This document shows positions 54,780 through 64,000 of a DNA stretch of 64,000 nucleotides, in pieces. The notes beneath the pieces are model-generated. The model was given only the letters and a program-made list of their open reading frames with translations. It was not told where the DNA came from and did no database searches. The stretch is from Lachnospiraceae bacterium C7 (lineage in GTDB: Bacteria > Bacillota > Clostridia > Lachnospirales > Lachnospiraceae), in NCBI GenBank assembly GCA_900113385.1, contig FOPE01000001.1:25029-89028 (forward strand). Direction: 5' to 3'. A program made the translations under genes and the position numbers. Positions within the stretch are counted from its first letter, which is position 1, and each line of letters opens with the position of its first letter.

Positions 54780-55559
54780 ATGGTATATTACAGTGTTTCT
54801 CTAAATGATTTGGAATATTTTTTTCTGATTCTAGTGAGAATAGCTGCCTTCTTAAGGGTTGCACCATTAATTGGTGGAAGAGATGTACCAACAAAAGTTA
54901 AGGCAGGCCTTGCTTTTGTTTTATCAATTATGCTTTATCCGATAGTTGATAGAAAGGGTTTAGAGTATGTGGGAGCAATTGGATTCGCATCATTTGTTGT
55001 AATTGAGGTTATGACAGGACTTCTAATTGGTTTTGCTGCAAATATTTGTAATTTTATCGTTTTGTTTGCAGGAAACATAATAGATATGGATATTGGTTTA
55101 TCCATGGCCACAGAATTTAATCCCCAGACCAATAGCGAGGTTACAATCACTGGAAATTTATATCAATATTTAGTAACCCTCCTTCTTATTGCATCAAATA
55201 TGCATATTTATATAATAGAAGCATTTTCGGATTCCTTCAAATTAATTCCGTTAGGAAGAGCACAATTTGAATGGGAATTCCTCCTTAAGGCAATGATCAA
55301 ATACATGTGTGATACATGTGTAATTGGATTTAGGATATTCTTGCCTTTTTTTGCGTGTATAATGATTTTAAACTGCGTATTAGGTATAATGGCAAAAGTT
55401 GCACCACAGATGAATATGTTTGCAGTTGGTATGCAAATGAAGGTGTTAGTAGGACTAGCAGTAATGTTTATGACATCCTTTATGATGTCTAAGATTGCAG
55501 TAATAATAGCAGATGAAATGAAAGAACTTATACATTTAATGATTGAGGGAATGCATTGA
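54780..55559 (+). CDS. fliR: Flagellar export gate protein FliR
   Basis: FliR is an export-gate subunit of 259 aa with about six helices. Family segments include RIAAFLRVAPLIGGRDVPTK near the N-terminus, IDMDIGLSMATEFNPQTNSE and GIMAKVAPQMNMFAVGMQMK. Its stop overlaps the flhB start region. Confidence 0.94.
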   Translation: MVYYSVSLNDLEYFFLILVRIAAFLRVAPLIGGRDVPTKVKAGLAFVLSIMLYPIVDRKGLEYVGAIGFASFVVIEVMTGLLIGFAANICNFIVLFAGNIIDMDIGLSMATEFNPQTNSEVTITGNLYQYLVTLLLIASNMHIYIIEAFSDSFKLIPLGRAQFEWEFLLKAMIKYMCDTCVIGFRIFLPFFACIMILNCVLGIMAKVAPQMNMFAVGMQMKVLVGLAVMFMTSFMMSKIAVIIADEMKELIHLMIEGMH

Positions 55560-56689
55560 CGAATATGGGAGAAAAAAGACAATTATTAAGGTACAATCTA
55601 CAATTCTTTGCAGATGATGGTGGAGAAAAGACAGAACCAGCTACTACAAAAAAATTAGACGACGCTAGAAAAGAGGGTAAAGTAGCAAAAAGTAGAGAGC
55701 TAACTTCTGCCTTTGACTTGATAGTAGTGTTTTTAGTTATTAAGATATTTGTTGGATATATAGGAGAACATTTCCTAAATATATTTTATAGTATATATGG
55801 AAAAATAGGGGACTTTGTAAAGGTAAATGAAGGGGATGTGTCTGTTAAAGCAGTAATGGGACTGTTTATGGACGTAAATATTCAGATGGCTTATATAGCT
55901 ATACCTTTTTTTATATTTGGTTTTTCAATTACTGCATTGATAAATATAGTGCAGGTAGGATGGAAAGTTACGCCTAAGACGGCTAAACCTAAACTTTCTA
56001 AGATAAATCCCTTAAGTGGATTTAAAAGGATTATTTCAAAAGATTCTATTTTTGAACTTATAAAGTCAATATTTAAAATAGGTTTAATTTTTATAATTGC
56101 CTATACATCTATTAATAAAGAAAAAAATAAGATATTTTTATTATATGATATAGAATTAAAGCAAGCCATAGCATTAGTTGGTGGCATTGTTATAGATACA
56201 GGTCTAAAGATAAGTATATGCTATATGATCGTTGGTGTAGCAGATTTTATTTTCCAAAAAGTAAAATTTAATAAAGATATGCGAATGACAAAGCAAGAGG
56301 TAAAGGATGAGTATAAAAATACAGAAGGAGATCCACAGATTAAGGGTCGCCAGAGACGTGTAATGCAAGAAGCATCTCAAAAACGTATGATGCAAAGTGT
56401 TCCAAAAGCAGATGTCGTAATTACTAACCCTACACATTTTGCAGTAGCCCTATCTTATGATAGTGAATCAGGAAAAGCACCAATTGTAGTGGCAAAAGGT
56501 GAGGATTATTTGGCTAAAAAAATTAAAGAGATTGCAAGAGAAAATAGTGTAGAAATAGTAGAAAATAAACCTTTAGCTAGAACTTTGTATGCAAATGTAG
56601 AAATTGGAGAAGAAATTCCTCCAGAGTTGTATCAAGCTGTTGCAGAAATTTTGGCAATGGTATATCACAAACAAGAAAATGTCCGATAA
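55556..56689 (+). CDS. flhB: Flagellar export switch protein FlhB
   Basis: FlhB sets substrate specificity of export. The 377-aa protein has four membrane helices, the N-terminal GGEKTEPATTKKLDDARKEG, and the autocleavage site NPTH (VVITNPTHFAVALSYD), with the C-terminal PLARTLYANVEIGEEIPPEL. The start may be TTG 55556 (overlapping the fliR stop) or ATG 55565, three codons later; GAGGGA fits the first better. Confidence 0.94.
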   Translation: MTNMGEKRQLLRYNLQFFADDGGEKTEPATTKKLDDARKEGKVAKSRELTSAFDLIVVFLVIKIFVGYIGEHFLNIFYSIYGKIGDFVKVNEGDVSVKAVMGLFMDVNIQMAYIAIPFFIFGFSITALINIVQVGWKVTPKTAKPKLSKINPLSGFKRIISKDSIFELIKSIFKIGLIFIIAYTSINKEKNKIFLLYDIELKQAIALVGGIVIDTGLKISICYMIVGVADFIFQKVKFNKDMRMTKQEVKDEYKNTEGDPQIKGRQRRVMQEASQKRMMQSVPKADVVITNPTHFAVALSYDSESGKAPIVVAKGEDYLAKKIKEIARENSVEIVENKPLARTLYANVEIGEEIPPELYQAVAEILAMVYHKQENVR

Positions 56690-56746
56690 TAAAATTATAA
56701 GGATTGTTATGCAAAAATATAGTTTATGGAGAGGGGGTAAAGGCAC

Positions 56747-58789
56747 ATGCGAAAAATCAAATTGACTGATGTAGGTGTAGCAATATATTTGTTATGCGCT
56801 GTAGTATTTTTCATAATCCCAATTCCATCAGTACTTTTAGATGTTATGTTAACGTTTAATATTTCAATCGCTCTTATAATTTTGTTTAATGTGCTTTTTG
56901 TAAAAGAAGTTTTAGATATGTCTTTTTTCCCAACATTGCTTTTATTTACAACTATTTTTAGAATATCACTTAACGTTTCTTCAACTAGACTTATTTTATC
57001 AACAGGAGATCCAGGTAACGTAGTTAAAACATTTGGTAGCTTTGTTGGTGGTGGAGATATGGTTATAGGTACAATAGTATTTATTGTACTTGTAATTATC
57101 CAATTCGTTGTAATTAATAAAGGTTCTGAACGTGTAGCTGAAGTAACAGCTAGATTTACACTTGATGCTATGCCAGGTAAGCAAATGGCAATAGATGCAG
57201 ATTTAAATACAGGTGCAATAACAGATGAACAAGCAAAAGCAAGACGAGAAAAGATCCAACATGAATCAAGCTTCTTTGGAGCAATGGATGGTGCTACTAA
57301 GTACGTAAAAGGTGATGCCATTGCAGGCTTGATTATTACAGTAATAAATATTGTCGGTGGAACTGTCATGGGAATGACTAGACAGGGACTAGGAGCTCAA
57401 GATGCACTTTTAGAATATGGAATACTTACTATTGGTGACGGATTAGTTTCCCAAATTCCATCGTTAGTTATATCTCTTTCAACAGGTATTTTAGTAACAA
57501 AGGGATCTAACGAAGCAGACTTTAGTGGCGTTTTAGTAAAACAGTTATTTGGCGTTCCTAAAGTTTTATTTTTAGTAGGTGGAGTGCTTTGTTTCTTAGG
57601 TGTAACTACTCCATTAAATACATTATTATTTTTAGCAATGGGTGGTTTATTTCTTTTAACAGGATACAACATAAAAAAAGCAATCGGTGTGGAAACTATC
57701 GAAAATGAGGTAGAACAAACCGAAACAGAGGCAGAAGAGATACGAAGGCCAGAAAATGTTGTGTCTTTGCTTAAGGTTGATCCAATAGAACTTGAATTCG
57801 GATATGGAATTATACCACTTGCCGATGTCAATCAAGGCGGAGATCTTCTTGATCGAGTCGTAATGATAAGAAGACAAATTGCCCTTGAACTTGGTACCGT
57901 AGTTCCAATAATACGGCTAAGGGATAATATCCAGTTAAATCCTAATCAATATATAATTAAGATAAAAGGAATTCAGGTTACAGAGGGGGAAATTTTATTT
58001 GACCACTATATGGCCATGAACCCAGGCTATGTAGAAGAGGAAATCACAGGTATTCCTACTTATGAACCTTCCTTTCATCTGCCAGCAATCTGGATAACAG
58101 AAGGACAAAGGGAGAGGGCCGAGAGTTTAGGCTATACAGTGGTTGATCCTCCTTCTATTATTGCAACTCATTTAACAGAAGTTATAAGAAGTCATATAGC
58201 AGAGTTACTAACAAGACAGGATGTTCAGAATTTAGTAAACAATTTAAAAGAATCAAATCCTGTTATTGTTGATGAATTAACGCCAAAGATTTTAGGACTA
58301 GGAGAAATCCAAAAAGTATTGCAGAATTTGCTTGATGAAGGAATTTCTATTCGAGATTTACTTACAATTTTTGAATGTCTTGCAGATCATGCAACTACAA
58401 CTAGAGATACTGATGTATTAACAGAATATGTTAGACAAGGCTTAAAACGTGCAATTTCAAGTAAGTATTTTCCAGCGAATGAGGTTACAAGTATTGTAAC
58501 TCTTGATCCAAAAGTTGAGCAAGAGATTATGCAATCTGTAAAGCAAAGCGAGCAAGGTGCATATATAACACTAGCTCCAGATCGAACAAAAATAATTATG
58601 GATTCAGTGGAAAAGGAAATTGGTAAGCTTGAGAGTTTAGGTAAAAATGCGATAATTGTGACATCGCCAATTGTAAGAATGTATTTCAAAAAACTAACAG
58701 AAGACTATTTCAAAAATTTAATTGTAGTTTCCTACAATGAAGTAGAGTCTGATGTGGAATTACAATCAGTAGGGATGGTGACAGCATAA
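56747..58789 (+). CDS. flhA: Flagellar export platform protein FlhA
   Basis: FlhA is the large export-platform subunit (680 aa) with eight N-terminal helices (1-310) and a cytoplasmic docking domain (330-680). Hallmarks include STRLILSTGDPGNVVKTFGS, TARFTLDAMPGKQMAIDADL, IQHESSFFGAMDGATKYVKG and a C-terminal RHIA/TRQDVQNLVNNLKESNP-type segment. RBS GGAGAGGGGG precedes ATG. Confidence 0.97.
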   Translation: MRKIKLTDVGVAIYLLCAVVFFIIPIPSVLLDVMLTFNISIALIILFNVLFVKEVLDMSFFPTLLLFTTIFRISLNVSSTRLILSTGDPGNVVKTFGSFVGGGDMVIGTIVFIVLVIIQFVVINKGSERVAEVTARFTLDAMPGKQMAIDADLNTGAITDEQAKARREKIQHESSFFGAMDGATKYVKGDAIAGLIITVINIVGGTVMGMTRQGLGAQDALLEYGILTIGDGLVSQIPSLVISLSTGILVTKGSNEADFSGVLVKQLFGVPKVLFLVGGVLCFLGVTTPLNTLLFLAMGGLFLLTGYNIKKAIGVETIENEVEQTETEAEEIRRPENVVSLLKVDPIELEFGYGIIPLADVNQGGDLLDRVVMIRRQIALELGTVVPIIRLRDNIQLNPNQYIIKIKGIQVTEGEILFDHYMAMNPGYVEEEITGIPTYEPSFHLPAIWITEGQRERAESLGYTVVDPPSIIATHLTEVIRSHIAELLTRQDVQNLVNNLKESNPVIVDELTPKILGLGEIQKVLQNLLDEGISIRDLLTIFECLADHATTTRDTDVLTEYVRQGLKRAISSKYFPANEVTSIVTLDPKVEQEIMQSVKQSEQGAYITLAPDRTKIIMDSVEKEIGKLESLGKNAIIVTSPIVRMYFKKLTEDYFKNLIVVSYNEVESDVELQSVGMVTA

Positions 58790-58790
58790 T

Positions 58791-60311
58791 ATGACAATAA
58801 ATAAATATATAGGGAAAACAAAAGAAGAAGCAATTGAAAAAGCCAAGGAAGAACTTGGTGAGGATGCAGTTATAATGAATGTTAAGACGGTTAAACCAAA
58901 AGGAATTCTAGGAGCTTTTAAAGGGGAGAGTTTTGAGGTTACCGCAGCTATTGAGGAAAAGGAGAATTATACAACTACTATGAATCCATTTAAGAATCAA
59001 ATGAAAACCCATGAGAGTATTAATTTATCTGCGGATGAAGATATTGAAATCCCAACAGGAAACACATCTGCTACAGCAACATTAGAAGATGAGGGTGTTG
59101 AAAAGATTTTTAAGGTTGATGGTAAAAAGAATTCCATGGGTCAGGAATTAGAAAAATCAAGAATTACAAGCAAGAGAACAGAAGAAAAAGTAGAATTTAA
59201 CACTGTAAAAGATGAAGATGGTTTTGTTAGAAATGTAGACAAAAAAGAATGTTTCAAAGGTGGACTTTATTCAGAGGAGCAGGCAAGGGATAAAGTAAAA
59301 AAACCAATTTTTAAACAGTTAAACGAAGAGGTGGCATTAGAAAGTGTAAAAAAATCTAAGGTTGATACTACAAAAACAGCTGTAGATAGAATAGTACACA
59401 GTCCAAAAGAGGATCAAGCTATGGAAGGTAGATTAGAAAATCTAACTAATATGTTTGAAAATCAATTAGGTGGAACTATTGACGCTGATAAGATGTTTTA
59501 TAAAGCGCCAACACCGGAAGAAGTTAACTTCGTAAAGATATTGTATAAAACTTTGCTCAGTAATGAAGTAAGTGAAAAATATATTAACCAGATTTTAAGT
59601 GAAGTTGAAAAATTTATTAGACCAGGAATTAGTCTAGATACAATCTTGTCTAATGTTTATCAGAAATTAATTTTAAGATTAGGTACTCCTTCCACAATTA
59701 ATTGTAAAGGTAAGATGCCTAAAGTAATCTTTTTTATAGGACCAACAGGAGTAGGCAAAACAACGACAATTGCAAAAATAGCATCAAAATACAAAATGGA
59801 AGAAAATATGAAAGTCGCATTTTTAACAGCAGATACATATAGAATTGCAGCAACAGAACAGCTACGGGTTTATGCAAACATTTTAGATGCACCATTATCA
59901 ATTATTTATTCTGCTGATGAGTTAAATAATGCAGTAATGCAACTAACAGACTATGACTTGATTTTTGTAGATACTGCTGGATTTTCTCATAAAAATGAAG
60001 CGCAGAGATCAGACACAGAAGATTTAATTAAATGTTTAGACAAAGAATATGAAAAAGAAGTTTATTTAGTTCTTAGTGCAACAACAAAATTAAAAGATTT
60101 AATAGAAATATCTGATAGTTTTCATAAAATAGCAGATTATAAAATAATTTTCACGAAGCTAGATGAAACAACATGTTATGGAAACATTTTGAATGTTAAA
60201 TTACATTCGAAAGCAGAATTAGCATATGTTGCTTACGGACAAAATGTTCCAGATGATTTTTCAGTTATTGATACGCAAAAAATAGTAAAGCAACTTTTAG
60301 GGGGTAAATAG
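58791..60311 (+). CDS. flhF: Flagellar biosynthesis GTPase FlhF
   Basis: FlhF is an SRP-type GTPase that controls flagellar number and placement. The 506-aa protein has an N-terminal KYIGKTKEEAIEKAKEELGE, a long variable charged region (about 65-230), an N domain, and the G domain with G1 FFIGPTGVGKTTTIAKIASK, LTADTYRIAATEQLRVYANI, G3 FVDTAGFSHKN and TKLDETTCYGNIL. Only 1 bp separates it from flhA. Confidence 0.95.
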   Translation: MTINKYIGKTKEEAIEKAKEELGEDAVIMNVKTVKPKGILGAFKGESFEVTAAIEEKENYTTTMNPFKNQMKTHESINLSADEDIEIPTGNTSATATLEDEGVEKIFKVDGKKNSMGQELEKSRITSKRTEEKVEFNTVKDEDGFVRNVDKKECFKGGLYSEEQARDKVKKPIFKQLNEEVALESVKKSKVDTTKTAVDRIVHSPKEDQAMEGRLENLTNMFENQLGGTIDADKMFYKAPTPEEVNFVKILYKTLLSNEVSEKYINQILSEVEKFIRPGISLDTILSNVYQKLILRLGTPSTINCKGKMPKVIFFIGPTGVGKTTTIAKIASKYKMEENMKVAFLTADTYRIAATEQLRVYANILDAPLSIIYSADELNNAVMQLTDYDLIFVDTAGFSHKNEAQRSDTEDLIKCLDKEYEKEVYLVLSATTKLKDLIEISDSFHKIADYKIIFTKLDETTCYGNILNVKLHSKAELAYVAYGQNVPDDFSVIDTQKIVKQLLGGK

Positions 60312-60317
60312 AAGATA

Positions 60318-61211
60318 ATGGATCAAGCGCAACAGTTACGTGAAGCCGTGAACTTGCGAAATCAAACGTCCACAGAAAAGGAGAAAAAAGTTGCTAGGGT
60401 CATTGCAGTAACTAGTGGCAAAGGTGGAGTTGGTAAATCCAATATTTCAGTAAATTTAGCAGTGACTTTAAGAAATATGGGACAAAAAGTTATTATATTT
60501 GATGCAGACTTTGGACTTGCAAATGTGGAAGTAATGTTTGGAACTGTGCCAAAATATAATTTATCAGATTTGATATATAGGGGAATGAGTATTAGAGAAA
60601 TAATTACGCAAGGACCGCAAGGTATTGGTTTCATATCAGGAGGATCAGGAATAATTGGGCTTAATAATTTAGGCAGAAATCAAATTTTATATTTGGTTAA
60701 ATGCATAGAAGAGCTGAATGAATTAGCAGACTATATAATTATAGATACAGGAGCAGGAATATCTAGCCAAGTTTTAGAATTTTTAAAGGTTAGTCCAGAG
60801 GTTTTATTGGTAACAACACCTGATCCAAGTTCTATAGCTGATTCTTATTCATTGCTCAAGGCGTTATTTAAAAATCCAGGCTATGTCAAGGGACATACAA
60901 AAGTGCATCTTTTAGCAAATAAAGTTTCATCAAAGGATGAAGGTGCAGGAATATATGAAAAACTTGATACAGTTGTAAGTAAGTTTTTAGAGGAAGATTT
61001 GGATTTTTATGGCATTATTCCTGAAGATAATCAGTTAGAAAAAGCAGTAAAGCAACAAAAAATAGTTTCTTTAATGTATGAGAATGCCAAGTCAACTAAA
61101 GCTTTTAAAGAGTTAGCCGAAAGAATTTTAAATAACGACAAGGATGTCAACCAAAAGAGAAGATGGGGGATTTCAAAAATTTTCTCTGAAATATTGAGTG
61201 GTAAAGCTTAA
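60318..61211 (+). CDS. flhG: MinD-like ATPase FlhG (YlxH)
   Basis: FlhG counters FlhF and sets flagellar number. The 297-aa ParA/MinD-type ATPase has the N-terminal QLREAVNLRNQ (FlhF-activating element), deviant Walker A VTSGKGGVGKSNISVNLA, FDADFGLANVEVMFG and IIDTGAGISSQVLEFL. It ends with a basic amphipathic region. It follows flhF by 6 bp. Confidence 0.94.
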   Translation: MDQAQQLREAVNLRNQTSTEKEKKVARVIAVTSGKGGVGKSNISVNLAVTLRNMGQKVIIFDADFGLANVEVMFGTVPKYNLSDLIYRGMSIREIITQGPQGIGFISGGSGIIGLNNLGRNQILYLVKCIEELNELADYIIIDTGAGISSQVLEFLKVSPEVLLVTTPDPSSIADSYSLLKALFKNPGYVKGHTKVHLLANKVSSKDEGAGIYEKLDTVVSKFLEEDLDFYGIIPEDNQLEKAVKQQKIVSLMYENAKSTKAFKELAERILNNDKDVNQKRRWGISKIFSEILSGKA

Positions 61212-61223
61212 GGAGAAGTAATT

Positions 61224-61976
61224 ATGTATTTAAAAGAAGTAGTAGAACCTGGCGATAAAATTAAGATTTATTTGGTACAACCAGTAGTACAACATTTAGA
61301 TGATGAGGAAGATAAAAATCAAATAGAATATAAAAGTGAGATATTAGACATTACAGATGGAGGGAAAATAGAAGTCGCTATTCCTACGTTAAAAAATAAG
61401 GCGATTCTTTTTCCTTTCAATGTAATGTTTAATTTTGTTTTTTTTACAAAAAAGGGAATATATCAGTGCAAAGTTGAGATAATTGACCGATATAGAATAC
61501 AGAACCTCTCTTTCATGGCTATAAATGAAAAATCAGAAGTAATAAAAATTCAACGAAGAGAATACTATCGACTGTCTTGTACACTCGACATGAAATACTA
61601 TCTATTAACTCCAGAAGAAAGTAAAATGGATTCGGTTGGAGAAATTTTTGAAAGCCTAAAGGAAGATGGCGGTGAAAGATTAAAAGAAAATGAGGCCGTT
61701 ATTGTTGACATAAGCGGCGGTGGAATGCGTTATGTGTCAAAAGAGCAGGTTGGAAGGGAGAATTTCATTCTTGCTAGGTTGAATCTAGTCACAGATAAGG
61801 CTGACACTCAACTTTATGTTATTGCAAAGGTAATAGCATCAGCACGTTCAAAAAATAATGAGGAAATTTTTGAACATAGAATACGTTTTATAATAAAAGA
61901 TGATAAAGTTAGAGAAGCCATTATACACTATATCTTTGACGAACAGAGGAGAACACGCAATAAAGAGAATGGGTGA
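61224..61976 (+). CDS. PilZ-domain c-di-GMP receptor (YcgR/YpfA-like)
   Basis: This 250-aa protein has an N-terminal YcgR-like domain (1-100) and a C-terminal PilZ domain with the c-di-GMP-binding motifs RREYYRLSC (RxxxR-type, about residue 110) and VDISGGGMRYVS (D/NxSxxG). Its place in the flagellar operon suggests it brakes the motor when c-di-GMP is high, like B. subtilis YpfA. The GGDEF and HD-GYP proteins in this window could supply and remove the ligand. The stop overlaps the cheB region. Confidence 0.9.
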   Translation: MYLKEVVEPGDKIKIYLVQPVVQHLDDEEDKNQIEYKSEILDITDGGKIEVAIPTLKNKAILFPFNVMFNFVFFTKKGIYQCKVEIIDRYRIQNLSFMAINEKSEVIKIQRREYYRLSCTLDMKYYLLTPEESKMDSVGEIFESLKEDGGERLKENEAVIVDISGGGMRYVSKEQVGRENFILARLNLVTDKADTQLYVIAKVIASARSKNNEEIFEHRIRFIIKDDKVREAIIHYIFDEQRRTRNKENG

Positions 61977-61981
61977 CTTTA

Positions 61982-63124
61982 ATGAAAAAAAATATTTTAG
62001 TTGTTGACGATTCTGCACTCATGAGAAGAGTTATGTGTGATATAATAGACTCAGATAGTAATTTCCAAGTAGTTGATACGTGCAGAGACGGATTAGAAGC
62101 ATATGAAAAACTAAAAAAAAATAAATATGATGGCGTGATTCTAGATGTTAATATGCCTAGGATGGGCGGCCTAGAGTTGTTAGAGAAGGTAAAAGCCGAC
62201 CGCATCAGGACAAATATTATCATAGTAAGCACTGTTGCAAAGAGAGAGTCAGAGATAACTATAAAAGCTCTAGAACTAGGTGCAATAGATTTTGTAGAAA
62301 AACCATCTAATATCATCGAAGCCAAAGGTGAAGATTTTAAGAGACGTTTATTAGGAATCTTATCACATGCTTTAAAGACTACATCAAGAAGTAGTAGTAT
62401 TACAAGAGACAGAATTAAAAACACAACGAGAGAATCGACTTCTCAGATCACTTCTAGACGGACAGAGAAGGTGCCAGATAGATTAGCACCTACAGAAGCT
62501 ACTACAATTCCACGAGAAAAGATAAGACCAGCAAAAACAGCAAATAAAATATTAGTGGCAATTGCTTGTTCAACAGGTGGACCAAAAGCATTGCAGAAAG
62601 TGGTTCCATTTATTCCAAGCAATTTAAATGCACCAGTTGTAATAGTTCAACATATGCCAAAGGGGTTTACAGGTTCCTTAGCGGACCGACTTAACGATAT
62701 AAGCAAGGTTAGCGTAAAAGAAGCAGAAAATGGTGAAGTTTTGAAAAAAGGTGTTGTATATATAGCACCAGGAGGAAAACACCTAGAAATAAAGAAAGTT
62801 GCTGATAGTACACACAAGATTTCATTTAATGATATGCCAGCAATAGGTGGCTTAAAACCTTGCGCTAATGTAATGTATGATTCGCTTATTACTTCAGGAT
62901 ACGACAAAATAGTATGTGTCGTGTTAACAGGAATGGGAGCAGATGGTACAAAGGGTATAACAGCATTAGCGTCAAAAAAACCAATATATGTCATATCACA
63001 AAATGAAGCAACATGCGTAGTCTACGGAATGCCACGAGCCATTGCTTTGACAGGACTTGTGGATGAGGTTCTACCACTAGAAAATGTTGCGGGAAGTATT
63101 ACAAAAAATGTGGGGGTAAAATAA
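61982..63124 (+). CDS. cheB: Chemotaxis protein-glutamate methylesterase CheB
   Basis: CheB demethylates and deamidates chemoreceptors. ATG 61982 gives 380 aa, preferred to GTG 61973. Receiver domain: Asp9/Asp10 and phospho-acceptor Asp55 (GVILDVNMPRMGG). Linker of about 60 residues rich in Arg/Ser/Thr. Methylesterase domain: catalytic Ser in ACSTGGPKAL, His in VIVQHMPKGFTGSLADRL, Asp in LTGMGADGTKGI. Confidence 0.96.
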   Translation: MKKNILVVDDSALMRRVMCDIIDSDSNFQVVDTCRDGLEAYEKLKKNKYDGVILDVNMPRMGGLELLEKVKADRIRTNIIIVSTVAKRESEITIKALELGAIDFVEKPSNIIEAKGEDFKRRLLGILSHALKTTSRSSSITRDRIKNTTRESTSQITSRRTEKVPDRLAPTEATTIPREKIRPAKTANKILVAIACSTGGPKALQKVVPFIPSNLNAPVVIVQHMPKGFTGSLADRLNDISKVSVKEAENGEVLKKGVVYIAPGGKHLEIKKVADSTHKISFNDMPAIGGLKPCANVMYDSLITSGYDKIVCVVLTGMGADGTKGITALASKKPIYVISQNEATCVVYGMPRAIALTGLVDEVLPLENVAGSITKNVGVK

Positions 63125-63125
63125 A

Positions 63126-64000
63126 ATGGATGTAGGCCAGTATCTTGAGATTTTTATTGATGAAAGTAGTGAACATTTACAGAATTTAAGTGATTGTATC
63201 ATGACACTTGAACAAGAGCCGGATAATAAAGATACAATAAATGAAGTTTTCCGTGCGGCCCACTCATTAAAGGGTATGGCCGGAACTATGGGATTTAAGA
63301 GGATGCAGCACTTAACCCATGATATGGAAAACGTATTTCAAGAAGTACGAAGTGATAAAATTCATGTAGACAGTTCAATGATTGATTTGTTATTTGAATG
63401 TCTAGATGCTTTGGATAAATATCTAGAAAATATAAAAGGTACTTCAGATGAAGGAACAGATGACAACGAAAATATTATCAAGGAATTGAATGATTTTATC
63501 GCAAAAGCTAATGGTGAAACGCCAGCAGCGGCACCAGCAAAACCAGCAGCAGATGCGGCTCCAGCATCATCTGATGCAGCACCAGCTAAGGCAGCAGCCC
63601 CAGCAGAAGGTGGCGGTGGACAAGACGATGGAATTCCAAACCTTGAATTAACAGATAAAGAAATTGGAGATATTAAATCAGCAAAAGGCAGTGGCCAAAC
63701 AGTATATTATGTTAACGTAACTATTCAAAAAGATTGTTTGCTTAAAGCAGCAAGAGCATTTTTGGTGTTTAAAGCAGTTGAAGAATTTGGACAGATTTTG
63801 GTATATCGTCCAGGCTCACAAGAAATTGAGGATGAGAATTTTGAGTTAGAGTTTAGTTTCGTTTTAGCAACATCAGAAGATTTTGAAAAGATAAAAGCTG
63901 CTGCTACAAGCGTTTCAGAAATTGAGAGCGTAGAAAATAAGATATTACCAGATTCAGCGTTAGAAGATCAACCAATAGAAGAAAAGAAAGAAGAAGCACC
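63126..64000 (+). CDS. cheA: Chemotaxis histidine kinase CheA (3' end beyond window)
   Basis: CheA phosphorylates CheY and CheB in response to receptors. ATG 63126 follows GTGGGGGT and cheB by 1 bp. The visible 291 codons contain the P1 (Hpt) domain with phospho-acceptor His46 in FRAAHSLKGMAGTMGF, an Ala/Pro-rich linker (about 137-170), and the P2-like domain (YYVNVTIQKDCLLKAARAFL). The dimerisation, kinase and CheW-like domains lie right of the window. Confidence 0.96.
   Translation, partial: MDVGQYLEIFIDESSEHLQNLSDCIMTLEQEPDNKDTINEVFRAAHSLKGMAGTMGFKRMQHLTHDMENVFQEVRSDKIHVDSSMIDLLFECLDALDKYLENIKGTSDEGTDDNENIIKELNDFIAKANGETPAAAPAKPAADAAPASSDAAPAKAAAPAEGGGGQDDGIPNLELTDKEIGDIKSAKGSGQTVYYVNVTIQKDCLLKAARAFLVFKAVEEFGQILVYRPGSQEIEDENFELEFSFVLATSEDFEKIKAAATSVSEIESVENKILPDSALEDQPIEEKKEEA

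Noticed and set aside
56707-57369. Minus-strand 220-codon open frame with hydrophobic stretches
   Set aside because: It is antisense to the membrane-helix part of flhA and only mirrors hydrophobic codon patterns.
1-64000. CRISPR arrays, tRNA or rRNA genes, known riboswitches, prophage
   Set aside because: I saw no regularly spaced repeats with unique spacers, no cloverleaf-like or rRNA segments, no recognisable riboswitch consensus, and no phage structural or integrase genes.

Overview
The window is a low-GC, AT-rich chromosomal segment from a motile, Gram-positive anaerobe of the Clostridia. The family is most likely Lachnospiraceae. This rests on a class III fructose-bisphosphatase, the gene order yifB-dprA-topA-codY followed by a fla/che superoperon, DUF5662 and DUF1292 proteins, FliY in place of FliN, and Clostridia-style RBSs. 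The species cannot be fixed from the sequence alone.

Layout. (1) 1-5250 is an accessory polymorphic-toxin/immunity region. It holds decayed Rhs (YD-repeat) fragments, a toxin tail abutting an immunity-like gene, several small membrane or cytoplasmic proteins that look like orphan immunity genes, an Imm11-type immunity protein, a 118-bp direct repeat, and three related terminator hairpins, one split by a 53-bp near-perfect palindrome. (2) 5290-18113 is core: fbp with a structured leader, a membrane coiled-coil protein, an OmpR-type two-component system, a lipoprotein, cheV, a large Glu/Lys-rich membrane protein, hisH-hisF, ung, and a FliD-like gene with a sigma-28-type promoter and a CsrA-type leader hairpin. 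(3) 18388-29587 carries a MATE transporter, a GGDEF diguanylate cyclase, gltX, a UvrD-type helicase and, on the minus strand, DUF1292 and an HD-GYP protein. A catalytically degenerate GH13 protein, DUF5662 and a minus-strand RluA-type pseudouridine synthase follow. (4) 29794-35427 is yifB-dprA-topA-codY. (5) 35684 to the right edge is one long flagellar/chemotaxis operon: flgB flgC fliE fliF fliG fliH fliI fliJ motE-like fliK flgD TIGR02530 flgE motA motB fliL fliM fliY cheY fliO fliP fliQ fliR flhB flhA flhF flhG pilZ cheB cheA (cut by the edge).

How it works together. The last region encodes the flagellar basal body, rod, hook, export gate, stator, switch and start of the chemotaxis pathway. 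CheV and the FliD-like gene elsewhere in the window join this regulon. A c-di-GMP circuit is implied by one synthase (GGDEF), one likely hydrolase (HD-GYP) and one receptor (PilZ, inside the flagellar operon). CodY may link nutrient status to the downstream operon. The most unusual items are the cassette-like toxin/immunity graveyard, the FliD-like gene with its CsrA-type leader, the GH13 protein lacking catalytic residues, and a FlgD with an added helical module and Thr/Asn repeat tail.
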